A stretch of 64,000 nt of DNA from Acetobacteraceae bacterium (GCA_027487385.1 JAIYDS010000236.1:1-64000), one strand, 5' to 3'; shown: positions 49,778 through 60,020, counted from the first letter of the stretch. Translations and numbers: made by a program. Notes: a model not told the origin generated them from the letters alone.

Positions 49778-49779
49778 CC

Positions 49780-51351
49780 ATGAACCTGCCCATTCGCCGC
49801 GCTTTGCTCTCCGTCTCGGACAAGACGGGCATCGTGGAATTCGCGCGCTTTCTGGCCGATCGCGGGGCGGAAATCCTCTCCACCGGGGGCACCGCCCAGG
49901 CGATCCGTGCCGCTGGCATCCCCGTGAAGGATGTGAGCGAGCACACGGGCTTTCCGGAAATCCTGGATGGCCGCGTGAAGACTCTGGTGCCGCAGGTGCA
50001 TGGCGGCATCCTCGGCCGCCGGGACGATCCGGCGCATCTGGCGCAGATGGCCGAGCACGCCATCGCGCCGATCGACCTCGTCGCGGTGAATCTCTACCCC
50101 TTCGAGGCGACGGTCGCGAAGGGCGCGGCCTTCGAGGATTGCATCGAGAACATCGATATCGGCGGCCCCGCGATGATCCGCAGCGCCGCGAAAAACCACG
50201 CCCATGTGGTGGTGGTGACCGAGCCCGCGCATCTCGCCCGCATCACCGCCGAGATCGAGGCAACGGGCGGCACCAGCGCCGAGCTCCGCCGCGAACTCGC
50301 CGCCGCCGCCTATGCCCGCACCGCCGCCTATGACGCCGCCATCTCCAACTGGTTCGCCGGCCGGCTTGGCCAGGATTTCCCGCCGCGCCTGGCCTTTGCC
50401 GGGCAACTCGCGCAGACGCTGCGCTATGGCGAGAACCCGCACCAGAAGGCGGGCTTCTACCTGGATGGCAGCGCGCGTCCGGGGATTGCGACCGCCAAGC
50501 AGGTGCAGGGCAAGGAGCTTTCCTACAACAACCTGAATGACACCGACGCGGCCTATGAGGCCTGCGCGGAGTTCGACGCGCCCGCGATCGTCATCGTGAA
50601 GCACGCCAACCCCTGCGGCATCGCGCTGGCCGATGACCTCGCCACCGCCTGGGACCGTGCGTTGCTGTGTGATCCCGTCTCGGCCTTTGGCGGCATCGTC
50701 GCCGCAAACCGGGTTCTGGACGCGGCGGCGGCGGAAAAAATCACCGCCATCTTCACCGAGGTGGTGATCGCGCCCGATGCCGATGAAGCCGCCCGCGCCA
50801 TCTTCGCCCGCAAGAAAAATCTCCGCCTGCTGCTGACCGGCGGCATGCCGGACCCCGTGGCGCCGGGCATGACCTTCCGCAGCGTCGCGGGCGGCTTCCT
50901 CGCGCAGTCGCGCGATTCCGGGCGCGTGACGGAGAGCGAACTCCGCGTGGTGACCAAGCGCGCGCCGAGTGCGGCCGAGATGGCGGATCTCCTCTTTGCC
51001 TTCCGCGTCTGCAAGCATGTGAAGTCCAACGCGATCATCTACGCCAAGAACCAGGCCACCGTCGGCATCGGCGCGGGCCAGATGAATCGCGTGGAAAGCA
51101 GCCGCATCGCCGCCTGGAAATCCGAGGCCGCCGCCAAGGCCGCCGGCCTGCCCGAGCCGCTGGCCAAGGGCAGCGTCGTGGCGTCGGACGCCTTCTTCCC
51201 CTTTGCCGATGGGTTGGAGACGGCAGCCGCCGCGGGCGTCACAGCCGTGATCCAGCCGGGCGGCTCGATGCGCGATGCCGAAGTGATCGCCGCCGCCGAT
51301 GCGGCGGGGCTGGCCATGGTCTTCACCGGGATGCGGCACTTCCGGCACTAA
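49780..51351 (+). CDS. purH: Bifunctional AICAR transformylase / IMP cyclohydrolase
   Basis: [56 protein letters not shown]. Confidence 0.97.
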   Translation: MNLPIRRALLSVSDKTGIVEFARFLADRGAEILSTGGTAQAIRAAGIPVKDVSEHTGFPEILDGRVKTLVPQVHGGILGRRDDPAHLAQMAEHAIAPIDLVAVNLYPFEATVAKGAAFEDCIENIDIGGPAMIRSAAKNHAHVVVVTEPAHLARITAEIEATGGTSAELRRELAAAAYARTAAYDAAISNWFAGRLGQDFPPRLAFAGQLAQTLRYGENPHQKAGFYLDGSARPGIATAKQVQGKELSYNNLNDTDAAYEACAEFDAPAIVIVKHANPCGIALADDLATAWDRALLCDPVSAFGGIVAANRVLDAAAAEKITAIFTEVVIAPDADEAARAIFARKKNLRLLLTGGMPDPVAPGMTFRSVAGGFLAQSRDSGRVTESELRVVTKRAPSAAEMADLLFAFRVCKHVKSNAIIYAKNQATVGIGAGQMNRVESSRIAAWKSEAAAKAAGLPEPLAKGSVVASDAFFPFADGLETAAAAGVTAVIQPGGSMRDAEVIAAADAAGLAMVFTGMRHFRH

Positions 51352-51354
51352 AGA

Positions 51355-51394
51355 AGGGCCTCCGGCGGCTGGGGCCGAAAGGCCCCAGACCCCA
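51355..51394 (-). repeat. Palindromic terminator-like repeat, copy B
   Basis: AGGGCCTCCGGCGGCTGGGGCCGAAAGGCCCCAGACCCCA. Confidence 0.85.
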
Positions 51395-51460
51395 GGACTT
51401 CAGGTGGTGCCAGGCCAGAGGCTGGTGCATGCTTCGTCGTGACACAGCCAGGGGTGAAGC

Positions 51461-52885
51461 GTGACGGTCGAGACTCTTTTGCTGGGGCTGGCGCTGCTGC
51501 TGCTCCTCGCCCTCCTGGCCGTGCTGCTGACCCGCAAGCCCGCGACTGACCCCACCCTGCCCCTGCTGCAAGCCGCGCAGGAGCGCCAGGGTGAGCGGTT
51601 GGGTGCCCTGACTGGCGAAGTGAAAGCGGCGTTGGCCGCCAGCGAAGCCTCCCTCGGCGCCGTGGTGCAGGGCTTTGCGGTGGAGCAGGCGAAGCTGCTG
51701 AACGAGGCCCTGCTGAAGCAGACCGAGGCCCTCGCCGCCATGGAGAAATCCCTGCTGGAACGCTTCGCCGCCGAAGCCAAGGCGACGCAGGAGGGGCTTT
51801 CCGCCGGCATGCTGAAGCAGGCGGAATCCCTCGCGAACACCGAGAAATCCCTGCTGGAACGCCTCACCGCCGACGCCAAGTCCACCCAGGAGGCGATGAG
51901 CGCCGAGACGGCGCGCTCGCGCGAGGTGCTCGACAAGAAGCTCACGGAGATGCGCGAGACCAGCGAGAAGCGCCTGGCCGAGATCCAGAAATCCGTGAAC
52001 GAACAGCTCGCCGGCGCCGTCGAGAAGCAGATGAATGAAAGCTTCGCCCGCGTGATCGACCAGTTCACCGCCGTGCAGAAGGCGATGGGTGAGATCCAGG
52101 CGGTCACCGGCCAGATCGGCGACATCAAGCGCCTCTTCGGCAATGTGAAGACGCGCGGCGGCTGGGGCGAGACGCAGGTGAAGGCCCTGCTGGACGATAT
52201 CCTCCCCGAGGGCAGCTACGAGGTGAATGTCCGCCTGCGCGAGAACAGCGCGGATTCCGTGGAATTCGCCGTGGTCATGCCCACCACGGGCGAGGCGCGC
52301 GTGCTGCTGCCGGTGGATGCAAAATTCCCCATCGAGGATTACGAGCGGCTGCTGAACGCCTGGGAAGCCGCCGATCCCGTCGCCGAGACGGCCGCGCGCA
52401 AGGCGCTGGAAATCCGCATCCGCGGCGAGGCGAAGAAGATCGCGGAGAAATACATCCTCCCGCCGCGCACGGTCGAATTCGGCGTGATGTATCTGCCGAC
52501 CGAGGGTCTCTACGCCGAGGTCGCGCGCATTCCCGGGCTGATTGACGATATCGGCCGGAACCATCGCGTGCTGATCCTGGGCCCCTCGTTGCTCCCGGCG
52601 CTGCTGCGGACCATCCAGCTGGGGCATGTCACGCTGGCACTCTCGAAGAATGCGGAATCCGTGCGTGAATTGCTCTCGGCGACCAAGGGCGAGATGGGCA
52701 AGATGGCGGATGTCCTGGACAAGCTGGGCAAGCAGGTGGGCACCGTCACCAAGACCATCGGGGAGGCCCAGAGCCGGACGCGGCAGATCGCGCGCAAGCT
52801 GAAGACGATCGAGGCGCTGCCGGGGGATCAGTCAGGGGCGGTGCTGGGGATAGAGGATGGGGTGGTGGATGAAGAAGAAACATAA
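51461..52885 (+). CDS. rmuC: DNA recombination protein RmuC
   Basis: Coiled-coil N-terminus; GNVKTRGGWGETQVKALLDDILPEGSYEVN; FPIEDYERLL; GVMYLPTEGLYAEV. Confidence 0.94.
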   Translation: MTVETLLLGLALLLLLALLAVLLTRKPATDPTLPLLQAAQERQGERLGALTGEVKAALAASEASLGAVVQGFAVEQAKLLNEALLKQTEALAAMEKSLLERFAAEAKATQEGLSAGMLKQAESLANTEKSLLERLTADAKSTQEAMSAETARSREVLDKKLTEMRETSEKRLAEIQKSVNEQLAGAVEKQMNESFARVIDQFTAVQKAMGEIQAVTGQIGDIKRLFGNVKTRGGWGETQVKALLDDILPEGSYEVNVRLRENSADSVEFAVVMPTTGEARVLLPVDAKFPIEDYERLLNAWEAADPVAETAARKALEIRIRGEAKKIAEKYILPPRTVEFGVMYLPTEGLYAEVARIPGLIDDIGRNHRVLILGPSLLPALLRTIQLGHVTLALSKNAESVRELLSATKGEMGKMADVLDKLGKQVGTVTKTIGEAQSRTRQIARKLKTIEALPGDQSGAVLGIEDGVVDEEET

Positions 52886-52922
52886 GGGCCTCCGGCGGCC
52901 GGGGCCTCAGGCCCCGGACCCC
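52885..52922 (-). repeat. Palindromic terminator-like repeat, copy C
   Basis: AGGGCCTCCGGCGGCCGGGGCCTCAGGCCCCGGACCCC; faces copy D. Confidence 0.85.
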
Positions 52923-52931
52923 ATCAATAGG

Positions 52932-52974
52932 CGGGGTCTGGGGCCTCGGCCCCAGCCGCCGGAGGCCCTTTTTT
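52932..52974 (+). repeat. Palindromic terminator-like repeat, copy D
   Basis: CGGGGTCTGGGGCCTCGGCCCCAGCCGCCGGAGGCCCTTTTTT. Confidence 0.85.
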
Positions 52975-54211
52975 GACTTCTCTCCAACTCCAATCCGCCT
53001 CGGGCCTTGCCCTCCTTTGTGTGTTGGCTTGGGCCCTGGGCGGCTTCCGCCGCGACGCCTCCTGGCGCGTTGTCGCTGGGGGCCTGGTGGGCCTGATCGG
53101 CCTGGCCGCGTTGCTGCTCCATGTGCCCCCGCTGCGCGCCGGCTTCGCCCTGATCGGCCGCGCCGTGGATGCGCTGGCGCGCGCCACCCAGGCCGGCACG
53201 GCGCTCGTCTTCGGCTATCTCGGCGGCGGGCCGCTGCCCTTCGCCGAGGTCACGCCCGGTTCCTCCTTCATCCTCTTCTTCCAGGCCCTGCCGCTCGTTC
53301 TGCTGGTCGGCGCGCTTTCGGCGGTGCTTTATCACTGGCGCATCCTGCCCTTCGTCGTGCGCGGCCTGGCGGGCGGGCTGCGGCGGCTCTTCGGGCTGGG
53401 CGGCGCGGCCGGCTTCTCCGTCGCGGCCAATGTCTTTGTCGGCATGGTGGAAGCACCGCTGCTCATCCGCCCCTGGCTGAACAAGCTGACGCGATCGGAG
53501 CTTTTCGTGGTGATGGTGGCGGGCCTCGCCACCATCTCGGGCAATATGCTGGTGGTCTATGCGATGATCATCGCGCCCGTCGTGCCTGATGCGGCGGGGC
53601 AGTTGCTTGCCGCCTCGCTGATTGGCGCCCCGGCCGCCGTGCTGGTCGGGCTGCTGATGATTCCAGGACACGGCGTGACCGAAGGCGAGGCGGAAGCGCC
53701 CCCACTCTATTCCAGCACCATGGAGGCGCTGGTGCAGGGCACCAGCGATGGGCTCCAATTGCTGCTCGGCATCATGGCCACGCTGATCGTCTTCGTCGCG
53801 CTGGTGGCGCTCGGCAACGAGGTGCTGCAGCCGCTGCTGGGCATCTCGCTGCAACAGATTGCCGGGGTTCTTCTTTGGCCGCTGGCCTGGGCCATGGGGG
53901 TGCCGGCGAGCGAGGCCGCGACGGTCGCGCAATCGCTGGGTGTGAAGCTCGTGGTGAACGAGTTCGTGGCCTATCTCGATCTTGCACGCAGCGGCGGCGC
54001 GGGGCTGAGCGAGAGATCCCGCGTGATCCTGAGCTACGCGCTCTGCGGCTTCACCAATTTCGGCTCGCTCGGGATCATGCTGGGCGGCATGTGCGCCATG
54101 TGCCCGGAGCGCCGGGCGGAGATCGTCTCGCTCGGCCTGCCCTCGCTGTTGGCGGCCACGCTGGCCTGCTGCATGACAGGTGCCGCGGTGGGTGTGCTGA
54201 CACCGTCGTAA
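52973..54211 (+). CDS. NupC/CNT family nucleoside transporter
   Basis: FGYLGGGPLPF..GSSFILFFQALPLVLLVGALSAVLYHW; NVFVGMVEAPLLIRPWL; CGFTNFGSLGIMLGG; TTG start. Confidence 0.9.
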   Translation: MTSLQLQSASGLALLCVLAWALGGFRRDASWRVVAGGLVGLIGLAALLLHVPPLRAGFALIGRAVDALARATQAGTALVFGYLGGGPLPFAEVTPGSSFILFFQALPLVLLVGALSAVLYHWRILPFVVRGLAGGLRRLFGLGGAAGFSVAANVFVGMVEAPLLIRPWLNKLTRSELFVVMVAGLATISGNMLVVYAMIIAPVVPDAAGQLLAASLIGAPAAVLVGLLMIPGHGVTEGEAEAPPLYSSTMEALVQGTSDGLQLLLGIMATLIVFVALVALGNEVLQPLLGISLQQIAGVLLWPLAWAMGVPASEAATVAQSLGVKLVVNEFVAYLDLARSGGAGLSERSRVILSYALCGFTNFGSLGIMLGGMCAMCPERRAEIVSLGLPSLLAATLACCMTGAAVGVLTPS

Positions 54212-54251
54212 GGCCGGGATAACCTTGGTGCGTCGCCCGGAGAGTCGCCGC

Positions 54252-55580
54252 ATGTCCCATCTTGTCCACCGCAACCTCAAGGTCGCGCCGCCCGTGGCCG
54301 TCTCCGGCCAGGGGATCTGGCTGCGGGAAGCCCATGGCCATGCGGTGATCGACGGCTCGGGCGGCGCCGCGGTGGCCTGCCTCGGCCATGGCCACCCGCA
54401 TGTGCTGGGCGCGATACAGGCGCAGCTCGGCCAGCTCACCTATGCCCACACCGCGCTCTTCTCTTGCGAGAGCGCGGAACGACTGGCCGACATGCTGGTC
54501 GGTCACGCACCGGGCGGGCTCACCCACGCCTATTTCGTCTCCTCCGGCAGCGAGGGGATGGAGGCCGCGCTCAAGATGGCGCGCCAGTATTTCGTGGAGA
54601 AGGGCGAGCCGCAGCGCACCCGCTACATCGCCCGCCGCCAGAGCTATCACGGCAACACGCTGGGCGCCTTGGCCGCCGGCGGCAACGCCATGCGCCGCGC
54701 GCCCTATGCGCCCATCCTGAGCCAGGCCTTCAGCCATGTCGCGCCCTGCTACAGCTATCGCGACCGCCGCGATGACGAGAGCGATGCAGACTACGTCCAG
54801 CGCCTCGCCGATGAGCTGGAGGCCGAGTTCCAGCGCCTTGGCCCGCAGAACGTCATCGCCTTCTGCGCGGAGACGGTGGTGGGCGCCACGCTGGGCTGCG
54901 TCACGGCGCTCCCCGGCTATTTCCCGAAGATGCGCGAGATTTGCGACCGCCACGGCGCCCTGCTGATCCTGGACGAGGTGATGAGCGGCATGGGCCGCGT
55001 CGGCACCATGCATGCCTGGGAGCAGGAGGGGGTGGTCCCGGACATCCAGGTCATCGCCAAGGGGCTGGGCGGTGGCTACCAGCCCATCGGCGGCATCCTC
55101 GTGCAGGGGCGTGTCATCGCCGCCATCCGCGACGGTTCGGGCGGCTTCATGCATGGCCACACCTACCAGGCGCACCCCATGGCCTGCGCGGCGGCGCTGG
55201 CCGTGCAGGAAGTGATCGCGGAGGAAAACCTGCTCGCCAATGTCAACGCCATGGGGGCGCTGCTGGAGCAGGGGCTGACGGAACGGCTGGGCAATCACCA
55301 CCATGTCGGCGACATCCGCGGCCGTGGGTTGTTCTGGGCGATCGAGCTGGTGCAGGACCGCGGCAGCAAGGCCGTCTTCGACCCCGCGCTGAAGATCAAT
55401 GAGCGCGTGAAGCGCGAGGCTTATGTGCGCGGCCTCGGCTGCTATCCCATGGGCGGCACGATCGACGGGCTGCGCGGCGATCATGTGATCCTGGCACCCC
55501 CCTACAATGTGACGGAAGAGGAGGTGGGCATGATCCTCGACCGCTTCGGCGCCGCCGTGGAGGCCGCCCTTGCCCAGTGA
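54252..55580 (+). CDS. Class III (aspartate aminotransferase family) aminotransferase
   Basis: SSGSEGMEAALKMARQYFVEKGEPQRTRYIARRQSYHGNTLG; LLILDEVMSGMGRVG; VIAKGLGGGYQPIGG. Confidence 0.94.
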   Translation: MSHLVHRNLKVAPPVAVSGQGIWLREAHGHAVIDGSGGAAVACLGHGHPHVLGAIQAQLGQLTYAHTALFSCESAERLADMLVGHAPGGLTHAYFVSSGSEGMEAALKMARQYFVEKGEPQRTRYIARRQSYHGNTLGALAAGGNAMRRAPYAPILSQAFSHVAPCYSYRDRRDDESDADYVQRLADELEAEFQRLGPQNVIAFCAETVVGATLGCVTALPGYFPKMREICDRHGALLILDEVMSGMGRVGTMHAWEQEGVVPDIQVIAKGLGGGYQPIGGILVQGRVIAAIRDGSGGFMHGHTYQAHPMACAAALAVQEVIAEENLLANVNAMGALLEQGLTERLGNHHHVGDIRGRGLFWAIELVQDRGSKAVFDPALKINERVKREAYVRGLGCYPMGGTIDGLRGDHVILAPPYNVTEEEVGMILDRFGAAVEAALAQ

Positions 55581-56547
55581 TCCGCGCCGCGGTGTGACGC
55601 GCGAGCAGATCATCCTGGCCTATCGTTTGTGCTTCGGGCGGGACCCGGAGGATGAGGCCGTGATCGAGGCCGGCCAGGCGGCCTGGCCGGACCTGGAGAG
55701 CATGGGCCGCGCCATGGCGGTCAGTCCGGAATTCGGCGCGCGGCACGGCAGCAATGTCCATGCGCTGCCGCCGCTCGATGCGCCCGGCAATCTGGTCGAG
55801 ACCGAGGCCGACCCTGCGACGCTGCAATTCATGGCCGGGCGGATCGGCGGATACTGGAACCGCGCGGGCGAGGCGGCGCCGCATTGGTCGGTGCTGACGG
55901 AAGAGCGCTTCCTGCCCGAGAACATCGCGGCCAATCTGGAGGCCTTCTATGCCTCCGGAGCCTGGGATGCCCAGGTGCTCGATGCGACACTCGCGCGCAT
56001 CGGCCGGCGTGCGGAGCAGTTCGAGCATTGTGTGGATTATGGGTGCGGGGTCGGCCGCGTCACGTTGCAGATGGCGCGGCGCTTTCCCCAGGTGACCGGC
56101 CTCGACATCTCCGCCCCGCATCTGCACCTGGCGGGGGAGACCTTCCGCCGCGCCGGCTACGAGCATGTGACCCTGACGCAGGTGACGCCGGACCACCTGA
56201 TGCCCGTGGAAAGCTGCGACCTTTGGTATTCGCGCATCGTCCTCCAGCATTGCCCGCCGCCGGTCACGATGAACATTCTGCGCCATGCCTTCCGTGCGCT
56301 GAATCAAGGTGGTGTGGTGATCTTCCAGTTGCCGGTCTGGCTGCAGGGCTACAGCTTCCACGTGCAGCCCTATCTGGCCGGCAGCCCCGGGGCGGAGATG
56401 GAGATGCACGCCATCCCGCAGCGCGCCATCCTGGAACTGGCCGATTGGCAGGGCCTCGTGCTGCGTGACCTGCGGGAGGACAACTTCCTGATCGGGCGGC
56501 CCGCCGGTGCGGTCTCCAACACCTTCACCTTCGAGAAAATTCGGTAG
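55570..56547 (+). CDS. SAM-dependent methyltransferase with N-terminal DUF4214-like segment
   Basis: VDYGCGVGRVTLQMARRFPQVTGLDIS; N-terminal REQIILAYRLCFGRDPEDEAV. Confidence 0.87.
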   Translation: MPSDPRRGVTREQIILAYRLCFGRDPEDEAVIEAGQAAWPDLESMGRAMAVSPEFGARHGSNVHALPPLDAPGNLVETEADPATLQFMAGRIGGYWNRAGEAAPHWSVLTEERFLPENIAANLEAFYASGAWDAQVLDATLARIGRRAEQFEHCVDYGCGVGRVTLQMARRFPQVTGLDISAPHLHLAGETFRRAGYEHVTLTQVTPDHLMPVESCDLWYSRIVLQHCPPPVTMNILRHAFRALNQGGVVIFQLPVWLQGYSFHVQPYLAGSPGAEMEMHAIPQRAILELADWQGLVLRDLREDNFLIGRPAGAVSNTFTFEKIR

Positions 56548-56604
56548 GGTCCGGGCCAACCCTTCGCCGCTTCGCGGCAAAGTTCAGGCGAGGAGAACCC
56601 GATC

Positions 56605-57126
56605 ATGACCCACGCCATGAAACTCGCCGCGGGCGCGGTCTTTCCCCCCATCGTCGTCCCGCGCCTCGGGGGCGGGGAGATCGCCCCGGCCGCGATGGCA
56701 GGGTGGCGCCTGCTGGTCGTCTATCGCGGCAAGCATTGCCCGCTGTGCAAGCCCTATCTGGGGACGCTCGACAAGCTGCTGGCGGAGTTCGAAGCCGCTG
56801 GCGTCGCGGTGCTGGTCGTCTCCGCCGATCCGGAAGAAAAGGCCGCCGCCGATCACGCCGAATTCGGCTGGCGCTTTCCGCTGGGCTTCGGGCTGACGGT
56901 GCCGCAGATGCAGGCGCTGGGTCTCTACATCTCCGACCCGCGCTCGCCGCAGGAGACCGACCGGCCCTTCGCGGAACCCGGCCTCTTCCTGATCAACCCG
57001 GCTGGCCAGGCGCAGTTGATCGACATTTCCAACGGGCCCTTCGCCCGGCCTGACCTGGCGGCCATCGCCCGCGGTGCCAAGCGCATCCAGGAGATGAACT
57101 ACCCGATCCGCGGCATGCTCGGCTGA
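56605..57126 (+). CDS. Peroxiredoxin-like (AhpC/TSA) family protein
   Basis: LLVVYRGKHCPLCKPYLGTLDKLLAEFEAAGVAVLVVSADPEEKA. Confidence 0.88.
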   Translation: MTHAMKLAAGAVFPPIVVPRLGGGEIAPAAMAGWRLLVVYRGKHCPLCKPYLGTLDKLLAEFEAAGVAVLVVSADPEEKAAADHAEFGWRFPLGFGLTVPQMQALGLYISDPRSPQETDRPFAEPGLFLINPAGQAQLIDISNGPFARPDLAAIARGAKRIQEMNYPIRGMLG

Positions 57127-57169
57127 TCGCACCCGACGCGATGGCGCGCGAACCGGCTCCTGCTCGCGG

Positions 57170-58147
57170 TCACCCCAGCTGCAGGTCCATCCCGCGCGTC
57201 AACTCGGTCCAGATGTCGCGCACGCGGATGATGGCGGCGCCGAAATCCTCGGGGCCGAGCCAGACAGGGTCGGTGTCCATCGCCAGCAGGCGTTGGCGGA
57301 TGCCCTCCCGGTGCATCGTCTCGCGGAACACCTCCACCAGCCGGGCATGCACAGGGGCCGGCATGCGGGCGGGGCCCAGCAGCCCGGCGAAGCCGGACCA
57401 GCCGCGCCCCACATTCACCCCCTGCTCGATGAAGGTCGGCACCTCGGGCATGCCGCCCGCGCGCGCATCGCCCAACGCGGCCAGGGGGCGAAGCCGGCCG
57501 CTCACGATATGTTCGCGCGTGCTGGTCAGGCTGTTGATGCCGGCATCCACCTCGCGCGACAGATAGGCCACCACCATCGGCGCCTCGCCGCGATAGGCCA
57601 CATGCGTCATGCCGAGGTTGAGCTGGTTGTTCATGGCCAGCGCGAAGACATGGGCGCTCGACCCCGCGGCCCAGGAGCCCAGGTTCAAGCCGCGGCCAGC
57701 CCTGGCCCGCCCCTGGGCGTAGGCGATGAACTCCTGCAGGTTGCGCGGCGGAAGCTCGCTGCGGATCATGAAGATCAGGGTGGTGGTGCCCATCTGGCCA
57801 ATCGGCATGAAGTCCCGCACGGCGTCATAGGGCGCATTGCCCAGCACGATGGGCGATTGCACCAGCGGCGTGATGGTGAAGAGCAGCGTGTGGCCATCCG
57901 GCGCTGCCTTGGCCACGGCATCCGCCCCGATCATGCCCGAGGCGCCGGAGCGATTCTCGATGAGCACCGGCACGCGCAGCATCTCGCTCATCGGCTCGGC
58001 GCAGAGCCGTGCCCAGACATCGGTGGCGCCGCCGGCGGGGAAGGGGACGATGATGCGGATCGGCCGGTCCGGCTGCCAGGCGGCTTGACCGAGTGCGGGC
58101 GCGGCGAGGGGAGCTGCGGCGAGGGCCAGCAGGCTGCGGCGTTGCAT
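57170..58147 (-). CDS. TctC/Bug family substrate-binding protein
   Basis: WQPDRPIRIIVPFPAGGATDVWARLCAEPMSEMLRVPVLIENRSGASG. Confidence 0.93.
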   Translation of the reverse strand: MQRRSLLALAAAPLAAPALGQAAWQPDRPIRIIVPFPAGGATDVWARLCAEPMSEMLRVPVLIENRSGASGMIGADAVAKAAPDGHTLLFTITPLVQSPIVLGNAPYDAVRDFMPIGQMGTTTLIFMIRSELPPRNLQEFIAYAQGRARAGRGLNLGSWAAGSSAHVFALAMNNQLNLGMTHVAYRGEAPMVVAYLSREVDAGINSLTSTREHIVSGRLRPLAALGDARAGGMPEVPTFIEQGVNVGRGWSGFAGLLGPARMPAPVHARLVEVFRETMHREGIRQRLLAMDTDPVWLGPEDFGAAIIRVRDIWTELTRGMDLQLG

Positions 58148-58208
58148 GGTGGTTCCTCCGGTTTTCTTGTCGCGGAGGTTAAGGCCAAACCGGCCCCGGG
58201 CAGAAGCC

Positions 58209-58826
58209 CTATCGTCGGCCGGGCCGGGCCGCGCTGCGCTCCGGCAGGAATTCGACGAAATACTCGTAATTGTCGGCGTTCAGCGCCGCCCGGTCGGGCT
58301 CCTTGCGGGCCAGCGCCAGGGCGGCGCTTCGCCCATAGGCCATGTCGCCCGTGCCGGCGGCGAGATGCGTCATCTCATGGACGATCACGCCGGGCCGTGA
58401 ATCGGCGCCCTCGTTGCGCGCGTTGAAGAAGAGCGGGCAGAGGGTGACGCTGCGCTGCACCAGGTTGGCGACAGCGAAGATGGGACGGTTGCCGCAGGAT
58501 TCGGCGGTGCCGCAGAGCACGGGCGGGTGGCGCTCCGGCCGCAGCAATTCCCGTGTGCGCGCAAGCCTCGCCCGGATTTTCTGATGCGGCGCGGTGCCGA
58601 ACCACTCCCGCACATGCGGGTGGTGGGGATCGGCGTCGAGGAAGGCGAGGGCGGCCTCGGTGCGGCGCTCGGCCACGGTGAAGGCGTGCTGGATCAGGAT
58701 CACTCGCTTGGCGTCGCAGCCGGCGAGGTTTGGCTCCGGCGCCCGCGCCAGCGCGGGCGATGCGCAGAGGAGCAGGGCGACCAACGCCCAGGCGAAACGG
58801 AGCGAGGTGCGGACATGGGCGATCAT
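58209..58826 (-). CDS. Exported M35-like (aspzincin) metallopeptidase
   Basis: Signal peptide; HEMTHLAAGTGDMAYGRSAALALA and NADNYEYFVEFLP, typical of M35 Lys-specific metalloendopeptidases. Confidence 0.82.
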   Translation of the reverse strand: MIAHVRTSLRFAWALVALLLCASPALARAPEPNLAGCDAKRVILIQHAFTVAERRTEAALAFLDADPHHPHVREWFGTAPHQKIRARLARTRELLRPERHPPVLCGTAESCGNRPIFAVANLVQRSVTLCPLFFNARNEGADSRPGVIVHEMTHLAAGTGDMAYGRSAALALARKEPDRAALNADNYEYFVEFLPERSAARPGRR

Positions 58827-58880
58827 GACCGCAGGCTAGACCAACTCCCGCGCCAGCGCCCCTGAAAACCGCAAGGCGGT

Positions 58881-58896
58881 GCAATGCGTGCATTGC
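58881..58896. promoter_or_regulatory. 16-bp palindrome GCAATGCGTGCATTGC
   Basis: 7-bp perfect arms, 2-nt spacer, in the divergent region between M35 and TctC genes. Confidence 0.45.
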
Positions 58897-58912
58897 AGCC
58901 GGCCCCCAAATC

Positions 58913-58957
58913 CTGGGGTCTGGGGCCTTTTGGCCCCAGCCGCCGGAGACCCTTTTC
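58913..58957 (+). repeat. Palindromic terminator-like repeat, copy E
   Basis: CTGGGGTCTGGGGCCTTTTGGCCCCAGCCGCCGGAGACCCTTTTC. Confidence 0.85.
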
Positions 58958-59013
58958 CTCTCTCCTGGCGCGGCGCTTGCAACCTGCGTTCAACCACCAC
59001 CCCGGAGTTTGCC

Positions 59014-59979
59014 ATGCGCCGCCGTTCTGCCTTGATTCTCGGCACAGCCTGCCTTGCCGCGCCGCATCTGGCGCGGGCCCAGGCCGGCACCATCCGCCTC
59101 ATCGTCCCCTTCGCGCCAGGCGGCGCCTCGGACACCACGGCGCGCATCATCCAGCCTGGCTTCGCCGCGGCGCTGGGCCGCACGGTGGTGATCGAGAATC
59201 GCGCCGGGGCCAGCGGGTCCATCGGCACCTTGCAGGTGGTGCGCGCCACCCCCGATGGCAGCGTGATCGGCATTTCCAACACCTCGCCGCATGGCATCGT
59301 GCCGCTGGCCAGCGTGCCGCCGCCCTATGATGGCGATCGCGACTTCACCCATATCGCCATGGTGGCCGACACGCCGACGGTCATGCTGCTGCCCGGCAAT
59401 TCCCCCTTCAACACCTTCCAGGAGCTGATGGAGGCCGCGCGCACCCGGCCCAATGGCGTGACCTATGGCAGTTCGGGCGTCGCCGGCATGCAGCATCTGC
59501 AGGGGGAGATGATGGCCAAGCTCTCCGGGCTGCGCTTCATCCATGTGCCTTATCGCGGCACGGGGCCGGGGCTGCAGGCGACGATCGCGGGCGAGGTGGA
59601 TTGCTTCCTCACCCCCATGGCCGGCACCACGGGCGCCATCGAGGCGCGCCAGGTGAAGCCCATCGCCATCTCCACGGCGGAGCCCTTCGCGCCGCTGCCC
59701 GGCGTGCCGACCTATGTGCAGCTCGGCCTGCCGCAGCTCACCGTCTCCTCCTGGACCGGGATTTCCGGCCCGCGCGGCATGCCGCCGGCCATCGTGGCCG
59801 AGATGCATGCGGCGATGCAGCGCGTGCTGGCCGAGCCGGACACCGGGCGCCGCCTGGTCGCGGCCGGGCTTTATCCGCTGACGCGGCCCTATTCCTCGGC
59901 GGATTACCAGCAGGTGCATGCGGATTTCGCGCGGGTCTGGGGGCCTGTCGTCCGGGAAGCACGCATCACAATGGATTGA
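59014..59979 (+). CDS. TctC/Bug family substrate-binding protein
   Basis: GTIRLIVPFAPGGASDTTARIIQPGFAAALGRTVVIENRAGASG. Confidence 0.93.
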   Translation: MRRRSALILGTACLAAPHLARAQAGTIRLIVPFAPGGASDTTARIIQPGFAAALGRTVVIENRAGASGSIGTLQVVRATPDGSVIGISNTSPHGIVPLASVPPPYDGDRDFTHIAMVADTPTVMLLPGNSPFNTFQELMEAARTRPNGVTYGSSGVAGMQHLQGEMMAKLSGLRFIHVPYRGTGPGLQATIAGEVDCFLTPMAGTTGAIEARQVKPIAISTAEPFAPLPGVPTYVQLGLPQLTVSSWTGISGPRGMPPAIVAEMHAAMQRVLAEPDTGRRLVAAGLYPLTRPYSSADYQQVHADFARVWGPVVREARITMD

Positions 59980-60020
59980 GGCGGGCTGGCCAGCACCGCG
60001 CCAGGGTGTAGCCTCGGCGG

